Shown in pieces: positions 28,308 through 39,724 of a stretch of 64,000 nucleotides of DNA. The notes under the pieces are model-generated. The model did no database searches. It saw only the letters and a program-made list of their open reading frames with translations, and was not told the DNA's origin. Numbering within the stretch: position 1 is the first letter of the stretch; the number at the start of each line of letters is the position of its first letter. The translations under genes and the position numbers were made by a program. The stretch is from an uncultured Lachnospiraceae bacterium (GTDB lineage Bacteria; Bacillota; Clostridia; Lachnospirales; Lachnospiraceae): positions 248,001-312,000 of the forward strand of contig CADAOY010000001.1 of NCBI GenBank assembly GCA_902789665.1, given 5' to 3'.

Positions 28308-29390
28308 GTGAAAAGTAATATAAAAAATATTATAATGATTCTTTTGTTTTTTGCCATTGGCTTGGCAGGCTTTATATATAACAATGCGAGTGATATAACA
28401 AGCCTGATTATAGCGGTGGTTTTATTTGCCTTAGGGTTTGTTCTCTTAATTAAAGGCGGAGATTATTTCGTAGATGGTGCAACAGCAGTTGCAGAGAAAT
28501 TCAAGGTTCCTGAGTTACTGATCGGTGCTACTGTAGTATCAATTGGAACCACTCTTCCTGAGGTTATGGTATCAGCTCAGGCAGCAGTAAAAGGAAACAG
28601 TGGTATCAGTTATGGTAATGCAATTGGTTCTATCATATGTAATGTTTCTTTGATAGCAGCAATTACTCTGATTGCGAAGCCTGCGAAAGTTAAGAAGAAA
28701 CCGCTTTATTTCCCGGTTGCTTTCTTTTTCGTGGCGGCGATTTTTTACGCGGTTAATGCATATGTATTTCAGAATTTTTCACTTATTACAGGTATAATTC
28801 TGTTATGTATGTTTGTGGTATATATGATTGTGAATGTTAAGCAGGCATTGTCTCCAAAGAAGGATGAGGAGCCTGAAGAAGCAGCTGAAGAAGAAGAGAA
28901 GAAGGATATTCCGATTTATCTTGCGATTATCATGCTTGTTCTTGGCGCTGCAATCATTGCTTTTGGCGCAACACTGCTGGTTGATAATGGAACAATTATA
29001 GCATCCAAGTTAGGCGTTCCTGATTCAGTTATCGCGCTTACAGTTGTGGCACTTGGAACTTCACTTCCGGAACTTGTAACAGCAATTACATCACTTATTA
29101 AAGGACATGGTGCTTTATCACTTGGTAATGTAATTGGTGCAAATATATTTAACCTGGTACTTGTTAGCGGTCTTGCCATTACTTTAAAGCCTTTCCCATT
29201 ACCGGAAGGCAATTATCTGGCAGGCATTAATTCATCATTACTGGTGGATGTACCGCTTATGTTTATTGTTATGATGCTGCTTACACTGCCACCTATAATT
29301 AAGGGAAAGTTATACAGATGGCAGGGCATCACACTTATTGTTATCTATGTGGCATTCTGCGTATTCCAGTTTGCTTTGGGAATGTCATAA
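28308..29390 (+). CDS. Calcium/sodium antiporter, YrbG (CaCA) family
   Basis: A 360-residue membrane protein with the two inverted alpha-repeats of the CaCA superfamily: VVSIGTTLPEVMVS with GNAIGSIICN in the first half and VVALGTSLPELVTA with GNVIGANIFN in the second. An acidic cytoplasmic loop (KKDEEPEEAAEEEEKKD) separates the halves. Exchanges Ca2+ for Na+ or H+. The start is a GTG with a good GGAGG ribosome site and its own promoter, so it is probably monocistronic. Confidence 0.93.
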   Translation: MKSNIKNIIMILLFFAIGLAGFIYNNASDITSLIIAVVLFALGFVLLIKGGDYFVDGATAVAEKFKVPELLIGATVVSIGTTLPEVMVSAQAAVKGNSGISYGNAIGSIICNVSLIAAITLIAKPAKVKKKPLYFPVAFFFVAAIFYAVNAYVFQNFSLITGIILLCMFVVYMIVNVKQALSPKKDEEPEEAAEEEEKKDIPIYLAIIMLVLGAAIIAFGATLLVDNGTIIASKLGVPDSVIALTVVALGTSLPELVTAITSLIKGHGALSLGNVIGANIFNLVLVSGLAITLKPFPLPEGNYLAGINSSLLVDVPLMFIVMMLLTLPPIIKGKLYRWQGITLIVIYVAFCVFQFALGMS

Positions 29391-29427
29391 AAGATATATA
29401 TTTTCTGTGTTATGATTGGAGGGTATT

Positions 29428-30852
29428 ATGTTTGGAAAGAGTAAGGGAGATTCTGGTTTAGCGCTTAAGAAGATTAAAGACCTTGAACAGGAACTTGCTA
29501 AGGCCAAAGCTCAGGCTGACCTTAATTATGATATGCTCGAGGCTATTAATAACAGTACGCATTTAGGTGTGTGGATGTCTGATTATGATGAGGAAGGTAA
29601 TCAGTTAGGAGCCAGATTTACTGATGAATTCAGAAGAATGCTGGGTTATACAAGAGATGAACTTCCTGATGAAATAAGCGCTCTTGGCGAATTGATTTAT
29701 CCTGAAGATGTGGAAGGTGTTTTTGCAGCATATGGTGCGACTGTAGCTGATACTTCAGGACTGACAAAGTATGATATTGATTACAGACTTCTGACAAAAA
29801 ACAAAGAATACAGATGGTATCATGCAGCCGGAGAGGTCTTAAGAAGACCTAACGGTACTCCGATAGTTTTCGTTGGAACATTCAGTGATATTCACGATAA
29901 GAAGATAACTGAGGCAACTTTAGAGCATGACAAGAGAAGACAGGAAGCCATTGATCTTATGATGCTTGAAGGCTCATGGTCTATGGATTTGACCAAATAT
30001 GACATAACAAATCCTAGTTCTCCGATGGTTTTCTCAGATCAGTTTAAGAAGATTCTTGGATATAATAATCCTTCAGAATTCCCTGATGTAATGAACAGCT
30101 GGATAACCAAGATTCATCCGGATGATGTTCAGATGGCATCAGAGAAGATGGGCGAGCAGATGGCAGATCCTTCGGGTGTAGTTGTATTCGATATGGAATA
30201 CAGAATGATGCATAAGAGTGGAGAATATATCTGGGTTCGTTCTTCAAGCCATGTGACATGGTCAAGAGACAGAAGAACTCCACTTATGGCAGCAGGTACA
30301 ATTCTTGATGTAACAGCAGCAAAGAATAACAGCATTAAGTTTACTCAGGAAATGGCTCCTAATATTGCAAACTTACGTCATGGTATTACTGAGATAGCTG
30401 AGACAGTTGATGAAGCAACAAGACAGATGAATGAAATGGCAGAACGCCAGGGCGAGGTTGCAGCATCAGCCAAGAAGATTGAAGAATCAGTTGCAGCATC
30501 CATGGGTATTATTACAACCATTCAGGGTATTGCAGATAAGACAAACCTTCTTTCGCTTAATGCAAGTATTGAGGCGGCAAGAGCCGGTGAAGCAGGTAAA
30601 GGTTTCGCAGTTGTTGCCAGCGAGGTTCAGAACCTTTCAAGATCTACAAAAGAGACTACAGCTCAGATTGCCGGAATCTTAAATAACATGAAAGAATCAG
30701 TTGATGATATGTTTGAAAAGATTTCACTTATCAGCGACGATGTGGCAGAAGAGAGCAGTGAAATGGAAGAGATTGATGCAACAATTGAATCCCTTCGTGA
30801 GGCTGCACAGGAAATCTCAGATATGGCAGATGTTCTGTATAAACAAAACTAA
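29428..30852 (+). CDS. Soluble PAS-PAS methyl-accepting chemotaxis protein
   Basis: A 474-residue receptor without transmembrane segments. A short coiled coil leads into two PAS_3-type domains (about residues 30-160 and 170-300; each ends in a TFSDI or TILDVT strand), then a short MCP signalling domain with the hairpin tip [16 protein letters not shown] that docks CheA/CheW. It should sense an internal cue, such as redox, oxygen or a small ligand; no Cys/His cofactor site is clear. The TTG at 29416 overlaps the GGAGGG ribosome site, so ATG at 29428 is the start. Confidence 0.92.
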   Translation: MFGKSKGDSGLALKKIKDLEQELAKAKAQADLNYDMLEAINNSTHLGVWMSDYDEEGNQLGARFTDEFRRMLGYTRDELPDEISALGELIYPEDVEGVFAAYGATVADTSGLTKYDIDYRLLTKNKEYRWYHAAGEVLRRPNGTPIVFVGTFSDIHDKKITEATLEHDKRRQEAIDLMMLEGSWSMDLTKYDITNPSSPMVFSDQFKKILGYNNPSEFPDVMNSWITKIHPDDVQMASEKMGEQMADPSGVVVFDMEYRMMHKSGEYIWVRSSSHVTWSRDRRTPLMAAGTILDVTAAKNNSIKFTQEMAPNIANLRHGITEIAETVDEATRQMNEMAERQGEVAASAKKIEESVAASMGIITTIQGIADKTNLLSLNASIEAARAGEAGKGFAVVASEVQNLSRSTKETTAQIAGILNNMKESVDDMFEKISLISDDVAEESSEMEEIDATIESLREAAQEISDMADVLYKQN

Positions 30853-30873
30853 TTATTAATGCTTAAAAAGATT

Positions 30874-30906
30874 AAACCCTGTTCATTTGGACAGGGTTTT
30901 CTTATG
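30874..30906 (+). terminator. Terminator after the PAS chemoreceptor
   Basis: Stem AAACCCTGT / ACAGGGTTT (30874-30882, 30891-30899) with an 8-base loop and T-rich tail. Confidence 0.85.
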
Positions 30907-30935
30907 TTGAAAAAGCGCCGATTTTGTGGTAAAAT
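30907..30935 (+). promoter_or_regulatory. Promoter of glgP-malQ
   Basis: TTGAAA (30907-30912) and TAAAAT (30930-30935) with 17-base spacing, 51 bases before the glgP start. Confidence 0.6.
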
Positions 30936-30985
30936 ATTTACTCAGACATTGTGTATTAATTAAAAAAGAAAGTTGAGGAATATTC

Positions 30986-33301
30986 ATGTCAGTTCAGGAA
31001 GAAATGATACAAAAGCAGCTTATCGAAGCTAATATGAAAACATATCTGGAAGAGACTGCTCAGCACATGTGGGGACATGGCTTAACAGACTGTTCAGACA
31101 AAGAATTATATTATGTACTTCTCAGTTTTACCAAGGATTTATCCACAGTAACAGAGAAGAACAGCGGTGAGAAGAAGGTTTATTATATCTCAGCTGAGTT
31201 CCTTATTGGTAAACTTTTATCCAATAACCTGATTAATCTTGGTGTATATGACAAGGTTAAAAGAATCTTCGATTCAATCGGTAAGGACTTAAGTGTTATT
31301 GAAGAATATGAGCCTGAACCATCACTTGGTAATGGTGGTCTTGGAAGACTTGCAGCATGCTTCCTTGATTCAATGGCATCCCTTGGACTTCCGGGAGACG
31401 GTATTGGTCTTAATTATCACTTTGGTCTTTTTAAGCAGGAGTTTAGAAAGAATCTTCAGTGCGCAACAAAGAATGACTGGATTGAAGATAAGAGCTGGCT
31501 TAATCCAAGAGATGTTTCTTTCGAAGTTAAGTTTAAGGATTTCAAGGTTAAGTCAAAACTTTATGATATTCATGTAGTTGGTTATGACAATGGAGTTAAT
31601 AATCTTCATCTTTTCGATATCGAGACAATTGATGAAAGTCTTGTAAAGAGCGGCATTGATTTTGACAAAGAGGATATTAAGAAGAACCTTACACTGTTCC
31701 TGTATCCTGATGATTCAGACAGAGCAGGTAATCTTCTTAGAATCTATCAGCAGTATTTCATGGTAAGCAATGCAGCTCAGTATATTCTTTATGAAATGAA
31801 GCAGAGAAAATACGATCTTCGTAAGATGTATGAGCATGCAGTAATTCAGATTAATGATACACATCCAACATTAATCATTCCTGAACTTATTCGTATTCTT
31901 ACTCAGGAAAAAGCAATTCCTATGGATGAGGCGATTGATATAGTAAGTAAGACATGCGCATATACCAATCATACAATTCTCGCTGAGGCTCTTGAGAAAT
32001 GGCCACTTGAGTATCTTGAGGAAGTAGTTCCTGAACTCGTGCCAATTATCATTGAACTTGATGAGAGAGTAAGAGTTAAATATACAGATGAGAAAGTATG
32101 GATTATTGATGAAGATGAAAGAGTGCATATGGCTCACATCGACATCCATTACGGATTCTCAATTAATGGTGTTGCAGCAATTCATACAGAGATCCTTAAG
32201 AATACAGAGCTTAATTCTTTCTATAAGATTTATCCTGAGAAGTTTAATAATAAGACTAATGGTATTACCTTTAGAAGATGGCTTGTATCATGTAACCATG
32301 AACTCAGTTCATATATTGAATCCTTACTTGGAAGTAAGGAATTCATAAAGAATGCAGATGAACTTGAGAAGCTTCTTAAGTATGAGAATGATGATGAAGT
32401 GCTTAACAGGATTGGTGAGATTAAGCATAATCGTAAAGTTGAGCTGGCTGATTTTATCAAAAATAAAGAGGGAGTTGAAATTGATCCTGATTCAATCTTT
32501 GATATTCAGGCTAAGAGACTTCATGAATATAAACGTCAGCAGATGAATGTTTTATATATCATTCATAAGTATCTTGAGATTAAGAAGGGTATTTATCCTT
32601 CACATCCTGTAACATTTATTTTTGGTGCCAAGGCGGCTCCTGCTTATGTAATTGCTCAGGATATCATTCATCTTATTCTTGTAATGCAGAATATTATCAA
32701 TAACGACCCGGTTGCAAGCAAGTACATCAAGGTTGTTATGGTTGAGAATTATAATGTTTCATACGCAGAGAAGATTATTCCTGCCTGCGATATTTCAGAG
32801 CAGATTTCTCTTGCAAGTAAGGAAGCAAGCGGAACAGGTAACATGAAGTTCATGCTTAACGGCGCAGTTACTCTTGGTACAGCAGATGGCGCCAATGTAG
32901 AGATTGCATCACTTGTTGGAGAAAAGAACATTTACGTTTTCGGTGTATCAAGTGATGAGGTAATTGAGCACTACAAGAAATCTGATTATGTTTCAAAGGA
33001 TTACTACAAGAAGAGTGAAGTAATCAAGGAAGCAGTTGATTTTATTATTTCTGATGAGGCTCTCAAGGTTGGTCATAAAGAGAATCTTGAAAGATTATAT
33101 AAGGAGCTTCTTAATAAGGACTGGTTCATGACATTAATTGATCTTGAAGAATATATCAAGGTTAAGGATGGCGTAATCAAGGATTATGAAGATACAAAAG
33201 AGTGGAATCGCAAGTGCCTTGTTAATATAGCAAAGGCGGGATTCTTCTCATCTGACAGAACTATCTTAGAGTATAACAAGGATATCTGGAAGTTAAAATA
33301 A
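30986..33301 (+). CDS. glgP: Glycogen/maltodextrin phosphorylase
   Basis: GT35 enzyme that cleaves alpha-1,4-glucans with phosphate to give glucose-1-phosphate. The 771-residue length and the pyridoxal-phosphate lysine region [15 protein letters not shown] near residue 615 are diagnostic. [20 protein letters not shown] near residue 105 is also conserved. Cytoplasmic. malQ follows 12 bases after the stop with no terminator, so the two form an operon for maltodextrin or stored glycogen breakdown, with the GH13 enzyme at 12-13 kb as a likely partner. Ribosome site GAGGA. Confidence 0.97.
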   Translation: MSVQEEMIQKQLIEANMKTYLEETAQHMWGHGLTDCSDKELYYVLLSFTKDLSTVTEKNSGEKKVYYISAEFLIGKLLSNNLINLGVYDKVKRIFDSIGKDLSVIEEYEPEPSLGNGGLGRLAACFLDSMASLGLPGDGIGLNYHFGLFKQEFRKNLQCATKNDWIEDKSWLNPRDVSFEVKFKDFKVKSKLYDIHVVGYDNGVNNLHLFDIETIDESLVKSGIDFDKEDIKKNLTLFLYPDDSDRAGNLLRIYQQYFMVSNAAQYILYEMKQRKYDLRKMYEHAVIQINDTHPTLIIPELIRILTQEKAIPMDEAIDIVSKTCAYTNHTILAEALEKWPLEYLEEVVPELVPIIIELDERVRVKYTDEKVWIIDEDERVHMAHIDIHYGFSINGVAAIHTEILKNTELNSFYKIYPEKFNNKTNGITFRRWLVSCNHELSSYIESLLGSKEFIKNADELEKLLKYENDDEVLNRIGEIKHNRKVELADFIKNKEGVEIDPDSIFDIQAKRLHEYKRQQMNVLYIIHKYLEIKKGIYPSHPVTFIFGAKAAPAYVIAQDIIHLILVMQNIINNDPVASKYIKVVMVENYNVSYAEKIIPACDISEQISLASKEASGTGNMKFMLNGAVTLGTADGANVEIASLVGEKNIYVFGVSSDEVIEHYKKSDYVSKDYYKKSEVIKEAVDFIISDEALKVGHKENLERLYKELLNKDWFMTLIDLEEYIKVKDGVIKDYEDTKEWNRKCLVNIAKAGFFSSDRTILEYNKDIWKLK

Positions 33302-33313
33302 CCGAGGTATTAT

Positions 33314-34783
33314 ATGAGAAAAAGCGGAGTTTTACTTAGCATAAGTTCTTTGCCGGGAAAGTACGGAATCGGGTGTTTTTCAAAAGAGGCTTATGAATTT
33401 GTAGACTATTTAAAAAAAGCAAAACAGTCATACTGGCAGATTCTTCCGATGGGACCGACAAGTTATGGAGATTCTCCATATCAGTCCTTCTCTGCATTTG
33501 CGGGCAATCCGTATTTTATTGATCCGGACGGACTTAAAGAGGATGGACTTCTTACAGAAGAAGAATGTAAAAAGTATGTGGTTAAAGACACCAAAGAGGT
33601 GGACTATGAGCTTATATTTAATACCAGATATGAGCTTTTAAAGAAGGCTTTTGAAAGATTCGATTTAAGTGATGAGGATTTCAAAAAGTTTGTTAAGAAA
33701 GAAGAGTTCTGGCTTAAGGACTTTGCTCTTTTCATGACACTCAAGTCTGAGATGGGCGGAGTTGAGTATCAGAAATGGCCGGATGATATCAGAGAGCATA
33801 AGAACAAGGCTGTTAAGGAAGCTTATGAAAAAGGAGAAAATGGCATAAAGTTCACGTATTTTATGCAGTATTACTTCTTTAAACAGTGGGCAAGTCTTAA
33901 AGCCTATGCCAACAGTAAAGGTATTGAGATAGTAGGAGATATTCCTATTTATGTGGCATCAGACAGTGCTGACGTATGGGCAAATCCTAAGTTGTTTGAC
34001 TTAGATGAAGACTATAATCCTAAGGCTGTGGCAGGATGTCCACCGGACTGCTTCTCAATAGAAGGTCAGCTCTGGGGCAATCCTTTATATGACTGGGAAT
34101 ATCACAAGAAAACAGGATATAAGTGGTGGATTCAGAGAATGAAGGCATCATACAGATTATATGATGTGGTAAGAATTGATCACTTCAGAGGCTTTGAGTC
34201 ATATTATACTATTCCTTACGGCGCAGTTAATGCGGTAGAAGGTGAGTGGCTCAAGGGACCTGGCTACGATTTATTCAAGGCTATTAATTCAGAACTTGGT
34301 GATGTTAAGGTTATTGCTGAAGACTTAGGCTTCATGACCAAGGCAGTTAAAAAACTGGTTAAGAAGTGCGGTTATCCGGGAATGAAAGTTCTTGAATTTG
34401 CTTTTGACAGCGGAGCAGGTAATACATATCTTCCTCATAATTATAAGAAGAACTTTGTGGTTTATACAGGAACTCATGATAATGAGACTGTTGTAGGCTG
34501 GGTTCAGAACATGGATGAAAATACAAAGAAATATATGATGAGTTACATGAATATCGATAATCTTGATGAAATTCACTGGGACTACATCAGGCTTGCTGAA
34601 AGTTCAGTTGCCAGGATTGCAATCATCCCTATGCAGGATATCTTAGGGCTCGATAATTCAGCCCGTATGAATACTCCATCGACCATAGGTATTAACTGGA
34701 AGTGGAGACTGCAGAGTGATGAACTTAGAGCTGAAGATGCCAAGAAGTTAAAGAAGATATGCAAAACATATGGCAGAAAATAA
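33314..34783 (+). CDS. malQ: 4-alpha-glucanotransferase (amylomaltase)
   Basis: GH77 disproportionating enzyme that moves maltosyl units between dextrins, making chains long enough for phosphorylase. The 489-residue length is typical. Seen motifs: GDIPIYVASDSADVW, VRIDHFRGF with the nucleophile Asp, AEDLG with the acid/base Glu, and YTGTHDNETVVGW. Second gene of the glgP-malQ operon. Confidence 0.97.
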   Translation: MRKSGVLLSISSLPGKYGIGCFSKEAYEFVDYLKKAKQSYWQILPMGPTSYGDSPYQSFSAFAGNPYFIDPDGLKEDGLLTEEECKKYVVKDTKEVDYELIFNTRYELLKKAFERFDLSDEDFKKFVKKEEFWLKDFALFMTLKSEMGGVEYQKWPDDIREHKNKAVKEAYEKGENGIKFTYFMQYYFFKQWASLKAYANSKGIEIVGDIPIYVASDSADVWANPKLFDLDEDYNPKAVAGCPPDCFSIEGQLWGNPLYDWEYHKKTGYKWWIQRMKASYRLYDVVRIDHFRGFESYYTIPYGAVNAVEGEWLKGPGYDLFKAINSELGDVKVIAEDLGFMTKAVKKLVKKCGYPGMKVLEFAFDSGAGNTYLPHNYKKNFVVYTGTHDNETVVGWVQNMDENTKKYMMSYMNIDNLDEIHWDYIRLAESSVARIAIIPMQDILGLDNSARMNTPSTIGINWKWRLQSDELRAEDAKKLKKICKTYGRK

Positions 34784-34827
34784 TCAGCAATGATTGTAAA
34801 GACAATTACAGATAATAATAAATAAGA

Positions 34828-34855
34828 ATACCGGTCAGTGGAGGCCGGTATTTTT
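34828..34855 (+). terminator. Terminator between malQ and the convergent CYTH gene
   Basis: Stem ATACCGG / CCGGTAT (34828-34834, 34845-34851) followed by TTTTT. Serves malQ. Confidence 0.85.
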
Positions 34856-34859
34856 GACA

Positions 34860-35306
34860 TTATAATTGTTTCTTACTTAAATATGAATTGGTATATTCAG
34901 GACTTTCGGTAACGTCCGTTCCAAACCAAGAAGGCGGTGTAAAAGAAGTTGCTTCCTCTAATGTATCAAATTCCACCTCGGCATAGATGAGGCCTTCAAA
35001 TGCACCCTTAAAAATATCCAGCTCGATTGTATATTTATCATAAGGAATCAGATATCTTCTTTTGGTAATTATATTGCCGTCTGCCTTGGCTTTAAGATGA
35101 TTATAGGACTCTTTATCCAGTGGGAGATTATATTCTTCTCTTTGGATGTATCCTGCGCCTTTATAGGTCATGTAATAATTATCATCTTCCTGTCTTACCC
35201 TTACAATAGGGCTGGTACAAAGATAAGCCTGCTCAAGATCGTGATAAGAATAGGAATCTAAGTTGTCAGGCACCTGTTCAATTAAGAATTTACGTTCTAT
35301 TTCCAT
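34860..35306 (-). CDS. CYTH-domain triphosphate phosphohydrolase
   Basis: A 148-residue protein starting MEIERKFLI, the ExExK metal/triphosphate motif of the CYTH superfamily (class IV adenylyl cyclase / thiamine triphosphatase / inorganic triphosphatase). Charged strands that line the triphosphate tunnel follow (VRVRQEDDNYYMTYKG, EYNLPLDKE, KRRYLIPY, ELDIFKG, EVEFDTLEEA). Bacterial single-domain members usually hydrolyse inorganic tripolyphosphate or thiamine triphosphate; the substrate is not fixed here. It follows the GH94 gene on the same strand behind a terminator. Confidence 0.9.
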   Translation of the reverse strand: MEIERKFLIEQVPDNLDSYSYHDLEQAYLCTSPIVRVRQEDDNYYMTYKGAGYIQREEYNLPLDKESYNHLKAKADGNIITKRRYLIPYDKYTIELDIFKGAFEGLIYAEVEFDTLEEATSFTPPSWFGTDVTESPEYTNSYLSKKQL

Positions 35307-35321
35307 ATTATTTCCTTTATT

Positions 35322-35357
35322 ATAAAAATTGCTCCGCCTTTAATAAAAGCGGAGCAA
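35322..35357 (-). terminator. Terminator of the cellobiose phosphorylase gene
   Basis: Perfect 9-bp stem TTGCTCCGC / GCGGAGCAA (35329-35337, 35349-35357). On the minus strand it is followed by TTTTT. Confidence 0.85.
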
Positions 35358-35378
35358 TAATTATCTTTTATTTAAGAA

Positions 35379-37862
35379 TTATCCCAATGTAACAACTACG
35401 TTGAATTCTTTTGTTCCCTCTTCGTAAGGAATTACGCAGCCGTCAATTGCCTTACCATTAACTTCAAGTGATTTAACACCCTTGCATACATGGTTAGGAT
35501 TCTTAACTGTGATGTTATAATTAGCACCACGGAACTGACGTGTAGCTGTGAAGCCATCCCACTCATGAGGAATTGAAGGATCAACCTTAAGTCCGTCGAA
35601 ATCAGGCTGTACACCTAAGATGTACTGGCTGATAGCAACCATGTTCCAGGCAGCTGTACCTGTAAGCCATGAGTTCTTACCCTGACCAAAGTTCTTGCCT
35701 GTCTGGCCGATATCAGAACCTGCATCCTTACCACCAATCATCTGGCCGTATACATATGGCTCAGTCTTGTGGATATCAGATGTCTCTTCTGTAAATGCAG
35801 GAGCGATTTCTGAATAGTACTTAAATGCCTGATCACCCTGTCCGGCATAAGCAGCAGCACAGATAATCCATGCATTATTATGAGTGAAAATACCCGCATT
35901 CTCTTTGTATCCACCAGGATATGTTGAGATTTCACCATACTGGATGTAATACTTTGTATATGCAGGATTGTTAAGTACGAGACCGTACTTTGTATTAAGT
36001 CTTTCATCAATTGCAGCTAAAGTCTTAAGGTCTGCACCCTGATCTTTACCTACATCAGACATAATAGCGAAGCCCTGTGGCTCGATGAAGATCTTACCTT
36101 CTTCACATTCCTTTGAACCCATCTTCTCGCCGTTAGCATCATAAGCTCTTAAGAACCAGTCGCCATCCCAAGCTGATTCCATAATATTCTTCTTCATCTT
36201 ATCGATTTCAGCCTGAGCCTTTGCAGCTTCATCATCCTTGCCTAAGTGCTTAAGGATTTCAACATAGTTAGGTCCTGCATATGTGAAGAGTGTAGCAACC
36301 ATTACTGACTCAGCAATCTTGGAGTAGCCGCCCTCTGCAGCAAACTTAGGATTTGTATATGTCTGGAATGATTCACCAGGTGTATCTGAGTAGCATGAAA
36401 GGTTAATACAGTCATTCCAGTCGGCACGCATTGCAAGTGGAAGACCATGAGGTCCAAGGTTATTAACAATATGATAGAAGGATACTTTCAAGTGCTCGAG
36501 CATAGGCTGTGCAATTGACATATCATTATCATAAGGAATCATTTCATCAAGAAGACCCCAGTCGCCTGTTTCCTTAATATATGCGGAAACAGAAAGGATA
36601 AGCCAAAGTGGATCATCGGAGAAGTCTCCACCGATATCTGAGTTACCCTTCTTGGTAAGTGGCTGATACTGATGGTAGCATCCACCGTCAGGGAACTGTG
36701 TTGAAGCGATATCTATGATACGCTCTTTAGCTCTGTCAGGAATCTGATGTACGAAACCGAGTACGTCCTGGTTGGAATCACGGAATCCCATACCTCTGCC
36801 GATACCGCTTTCGAAGTAAGAAGCTGAACGGGAAAGGTTGAATGTAACCATACACTGATACTGGTTCCAGATATTAACCATACGGTCAACCTTGTCATCA
36901 GGAGTAGTAACAGTGAAGATACCAAGTAACTTATCCCAGTAAGCCTTAAGCTCTTTCATGCCGGCTTCGAATTTCTCAGGTGTGCTGTACTTGTCGATCA
37001 TTGCTTTGGCTTTAACTTTGTTAATTGTCTTGCCGTCAGCTTCAAACTTCTGATCAACAGGCATCTCTACATAACCAAGAATGAATACCAAAGTCTTAAC
37101 TTCGCCCGGTTTAAGAGTTATCTTCTTATAATGAGAAGCAATTGGTGCCCAGCCGTCTGCGAATGAGTTTGTAGCCTTGCCTGCAAGAACTGCTTCAGGA
37201 TTGTTGAATCCATTGTAGAGACCAATGAATGAATCTCTGTCTGTATCATAACCATCGATTGTATCATTTACTGAATAGAAAGCAAAATGATCACGACGAT
37301 CTCTGTATTCTGTCTTATGATAAAGAACTGAACCATCTACTTCTACACGACCTGTTGAGAAGTTACGCTGGAAGTTGTTTGAATCGTCCTGAGCATCCCA
37401 TAAACACCATTCTGCAAAAGAGAAGAGTGAGAATGTTTTCTCAGAAGAACCTTCATTAGTAAGAACAACCTGCTGAACTTCGCCATCATAATCCTGAGGA
37501 ACGAAGAAAGTTACATTAACCTTAAGGTCATTTTTCTTACCTGTAATCTTGGTATATCCCATACCATGACGACATTCATATTCATCAAGTTCAGTTTTTA
37601 CTGGTGACCAGCCTGGATTCCAGATTGTGCCATTATCATTAATGTAGAAATAACGTCCGCCCATATCAATAGGAACATTATTGTAACGATAACGGGTGAT
37701 TCGACGCAGACGAGCATCTTTATAGAAAGAATAACCTCCTGCTGTGTTAGAAATCAGTGAGAAGAACCCTTGTGTTCCAAGGTAGTTGATCCAAGGATAC
37801 GGAGTTCTAGGAGTGGTGATGACATATTCTCTGTTAGCGTCATCAAAAAAGCCGAATTTCAT
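35379..37862 (-). CDS. Cellobiose phosphorylase (GH94)
   Basis: An 827-residue cytoplasmic GH94 enzyme that splits cellobiose with phosphate into glucose-1-phosphate and glucose, saving ATP. The N-terminus ([29 protein letters not shown]) and the catalytic region [11 protein letters not shown] with the general-acid Asp are characteristic of cellobiose phosphorylase rather than chitobiose phosphorylase. A strong ribosome site (AAGGAG) precedes the ATG. It is divergent from a sugar importer operon, which probably brings in cellobiose or cellodextrins; that pairing is inference from position. Confidence 0.95.
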   Translation of the reverse strand: MKFGFFDDANREYVITTPRTPYPWINYLGTQGFFSLISNTAGGYSFYKDARLRRITRYRYNNVPIDMGGRYFYINDNGTIWNPGWSPVKTELDEYECRHGMGYTKITGKKNDLKVNVTFFVPQDYDGEVQQVVLTNEGSSEKTFSLFSFAEWCLWDAQDDSNNFQRNFSTGRVEVDGSVLYHKTEYRDRRDHFAFYSVNDTIDGYDTDRDSFIGLYNGFNNPEAVLAGKATNSFADGWAPIASHYKKITLKPGEVKTLVFILGYVEMPVDQKFEADGKTINKVKAKAMIDKYSTPEKFEAGMKELKAYWDKLLGIFTVTTPDDKVDRMVNIWNQYQCMVTFNLSRSASYFESGIGRGMGFRDSNQDVLGFVHQIPDRAKERIIDIASTQFPDGGCYHQYQPLTKKGNSDIGGDFSDDPLWLILSVSAYIKETGDWGLLDEMIPYDNDMSIAQPMLEHLKVSFYHIVNNLGPHGLPLAMRADWNDCINLSCYSDTPGESFQTYTNPKFAAEGGYSKIAESVMVATLFTYAGPNYVEILKHLGKDDEAAKAQAEIDKMKKNIMESAWDGDWFLRAYDANGEKMGSKECEEGKIFIEPQGFAIMSDVGKDQGADLKTLAAIDERLNTKYGLVLNNPAYTKYYIQYGEISTYPGGYKENAGIFTHNNAWIICAAAYAGQGDQAFKYYSEIAPAFTEETSDIHKTEPYVYGQMIGGKDAGSDIGQTGKNFGQGKNSWLTGTAAWNMVAISQYILGVQPDFDGLKVDPSIPHEWDGFTATRQFRGANYNITVKNPNHVCKGVKSLEVNGKAIDGCVIPYEEGTKEFNVVVTLG

Positions 37863-38282
37863 ACTTGTAATCTCCTTATTTAGTATAGTTTTTGCCAGGG
37901 AAACGATGATTTCCCCCAGATGAATAAATTATACAATAATTAAAAACCTAAAAGCAAGATAAGAAGTATATAATAATAAGAAAGATAAAATCCCCGCCGG
38001 GGATTTTGGAGTCCCAAAACATATATTAAGGAACTTTTAATGAGATTATGAATAAATGTTAACGAAAATGTGAACAAATTGTGAACGGATAATTGTAATT
38101 TTTTTACAAAAAGAGATTTTTTATACAAATTTAACACAAAAATGCTTGCATCGATGGTGAAACTGTTATACAATGACTTTGTCGATTAGAAAGGTAGCGG
38201 TATTTGTACCATATGAATACTGAGATTTTTCGAAAGACGGTTGCAATAAACACACTATAATAATTAAGGAGGAAAATTTAAA
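37863..38282. promoter_or_regulatory. Divergent control region between cellobiose phosphorylase and the sugar importer
   Basis: A 420-bp spacer without a gene. Minus-strand promoter: TTGCTT (37952-37957) / TATAAT (37928-37933), 18-base spacing. Plus-strand promoter: TTGCAT (38146-38151) / TACAAT (38169-38174), 17-base spacing. An inverted repeat GGGAAA-N6-TTTCCC (37898-37915) lies in the phosphorylase leader and could be an operator. A perfect 9-bp hairpin AAAATCCCC-gcc-GGGGATTTT (37987-38007) overlaps a second, weaker hairpin (38004-38019). Which regulator acts here is not known. Confidence 0.55.
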
Positions 38283-39674
38283 GTGAAAAAGAAATTATTA
38301 AGTGTATTGTTATCCACAGCTATGGTTTCAGCTCTTTTAGTTGGATGTAACGGAACAACTGAAGAAGTTGTTGAAGAAACTGGCGAAGAAGTAGTTGCTG
38401 AAGAAGGCGGCGAAGAAGAAGTTGCTGAAGCAGCTGACGAAGGCAAAGTTCTTAACATCTACTGCTGGAACGAAGAGTTCAAGAGTCGTGTTGAAGATCA
38501 CTACCCAGGTTATGAGAAGGTAGACGCAACATCTGGTAAGATCGGTGATGTAACTGTTAAGTTCAATATCACAGCTAACCAGGATAACGCTTACCAGAAC
38601 AACCTTGATGAGAAGCTTTTAGCACAGGATAGTGCTGCAGCTGATGACAAGATTGATATCTTCTTAATCGAAGCTGACTACGCTCTTAAGTATGTTGATA
38701 CAGATTACGCTTTAGCATTAAGCGAAATCGGTATTACAGATGCTGATGTTGCTGGACAGTTCCAGTATACAAAGGACGTTGTAACAGATTCTAACGGAAA
38801 CCTTAAGGGTTCATCATGGCAGGGCTGCCCTGGTGCACTTATCTACAGAAGAGACATCGCTGAAGAAGTTCTTGGTGTTTCAGAGCCAGCTGATGTACAG
38901 CCATTCGTAAAGGATTGGGATACATTCCTTGATACAGCTGCTAAGATGAAAGACAAAGGTTATTTCATGACATCATCTGTTATGGATACATACAGAACAT
39001 ATTCTAACAACGTAACTTCTAAGTGGGTAGAAGGCGACAAGATCAACATCGATGCTAACATCGACAAGTGGGTTGACGATTCTAAGGTTATGGTAGACAA
39101 GGGTTATGCAGGAACACATGGTCTTTGGTCAGATGACTGGTCAAAAGGCTTCTTCATGGATGGTAAGGTATTCTGCTACTTTGGACCAGCTTGGTTAATC
39201 AACTTCTGTATGTCATGTGATCAGGAAGGTTCTGTTGGTAGCGAAGGTCAGTGGGCAATCACAGAAGGACCTCAGGGCTTCTTCTGGGGCGGTACATGGA
39301 TGTGTGTAGCTGCTGGTACAGATAACCCAACACTTTGCAAGGACTTAGTTCTTACAATGACAACTGATACAGATGTTCTTCGTGAGATCACAACTGATGA
39401 TGATGACTTCACAAACAACGAAGCTCTTATGAACGAGATGGCTGAGGAAGATGGCTTTGGTAATGATTACCTTGGTGGACAGAACCCACTTGGTATCTTT
39501 GCTAAGGGTGTTTCAACAGTAGACTTAAGCAACCTTTCAGCTTATGACCAGGGATGTAACGAAGAGTTCCAGAATGCTATGACTCAGTACTTCAATGGCG
39601 AAGCTACAAAGGACGAAGCTCTTGAGTTATTCTACACAGCAGTTCTTGAGAAGTATCCAAACCTTTCAAAATAA
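38283..39674 (+). CDS. Sugar ABC transporter substrate-binding lipoprotein (CUT1)
   Basis: A 463-residue lipoprotein. The signal peptide ends in the lipobox LLVGC, so Cys22 becomes the lipidated first residue. An extremely acidic linker (about residues 27-52, almost only Glu/Val/Ala) precedes the binding domain of the family 1 (MalE-like) solute-binding type, with aromatic residues typical of oligosaccharide sites. The start is GTG with AAGGAGG upstream. First gene of the importer; permeases follow after an attenuating hairpin. Substrate is probably a beta-glucan oligosaccharide given the divergent cellobiose phosphorylase, but this is inferred. Codon use suggests high expression. Confidence 0.92.
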   Translation: MKKKLLSVLLSTAMVSALLVGCNGTTEEVVEETGEEVVAEEGGEEEVAEAADEGKVLNIYCWNEEFKSRVEDHYPGYEKVDATSGKIGDVTVKFNITANQDNAYQNNLDEKLLAQDSAAADDKIDIFLIEADYALKYVDTDYALALSEIGITDADVAGQFQYTKDVVTDSNGNLKGSSWQGCPGALIYRRDIAEEVLGVSEPADVQPFVKDWDTFLDTAAKMKDKGYFMTSSVMDTYRTYSNNVTSKWVEGDKINIDANIDKWVDDSKVMVDKGYAGTHGLWSDDWSKGFFMDGKVFCYFGPAWLINFCMSCDQEGSVGSEGQWAITEGPQGFFWGGTWMCVAAGTDNPTLCKDLVLTMTTDTDVLREITTDDDDFTNNEALMNEMAEEDGFGNDYLGGQNPLGIFAKGVSTVDLSNLSAYDQGCNEEFQNAMTQYFNGEATKDEALELFYTAVLEKYPNLSK

Positions 39675-39724
39675 TTGACTGAGTAGAAACACGATGGATT
39701 CTAATTGAATTTATTGTATAAATA

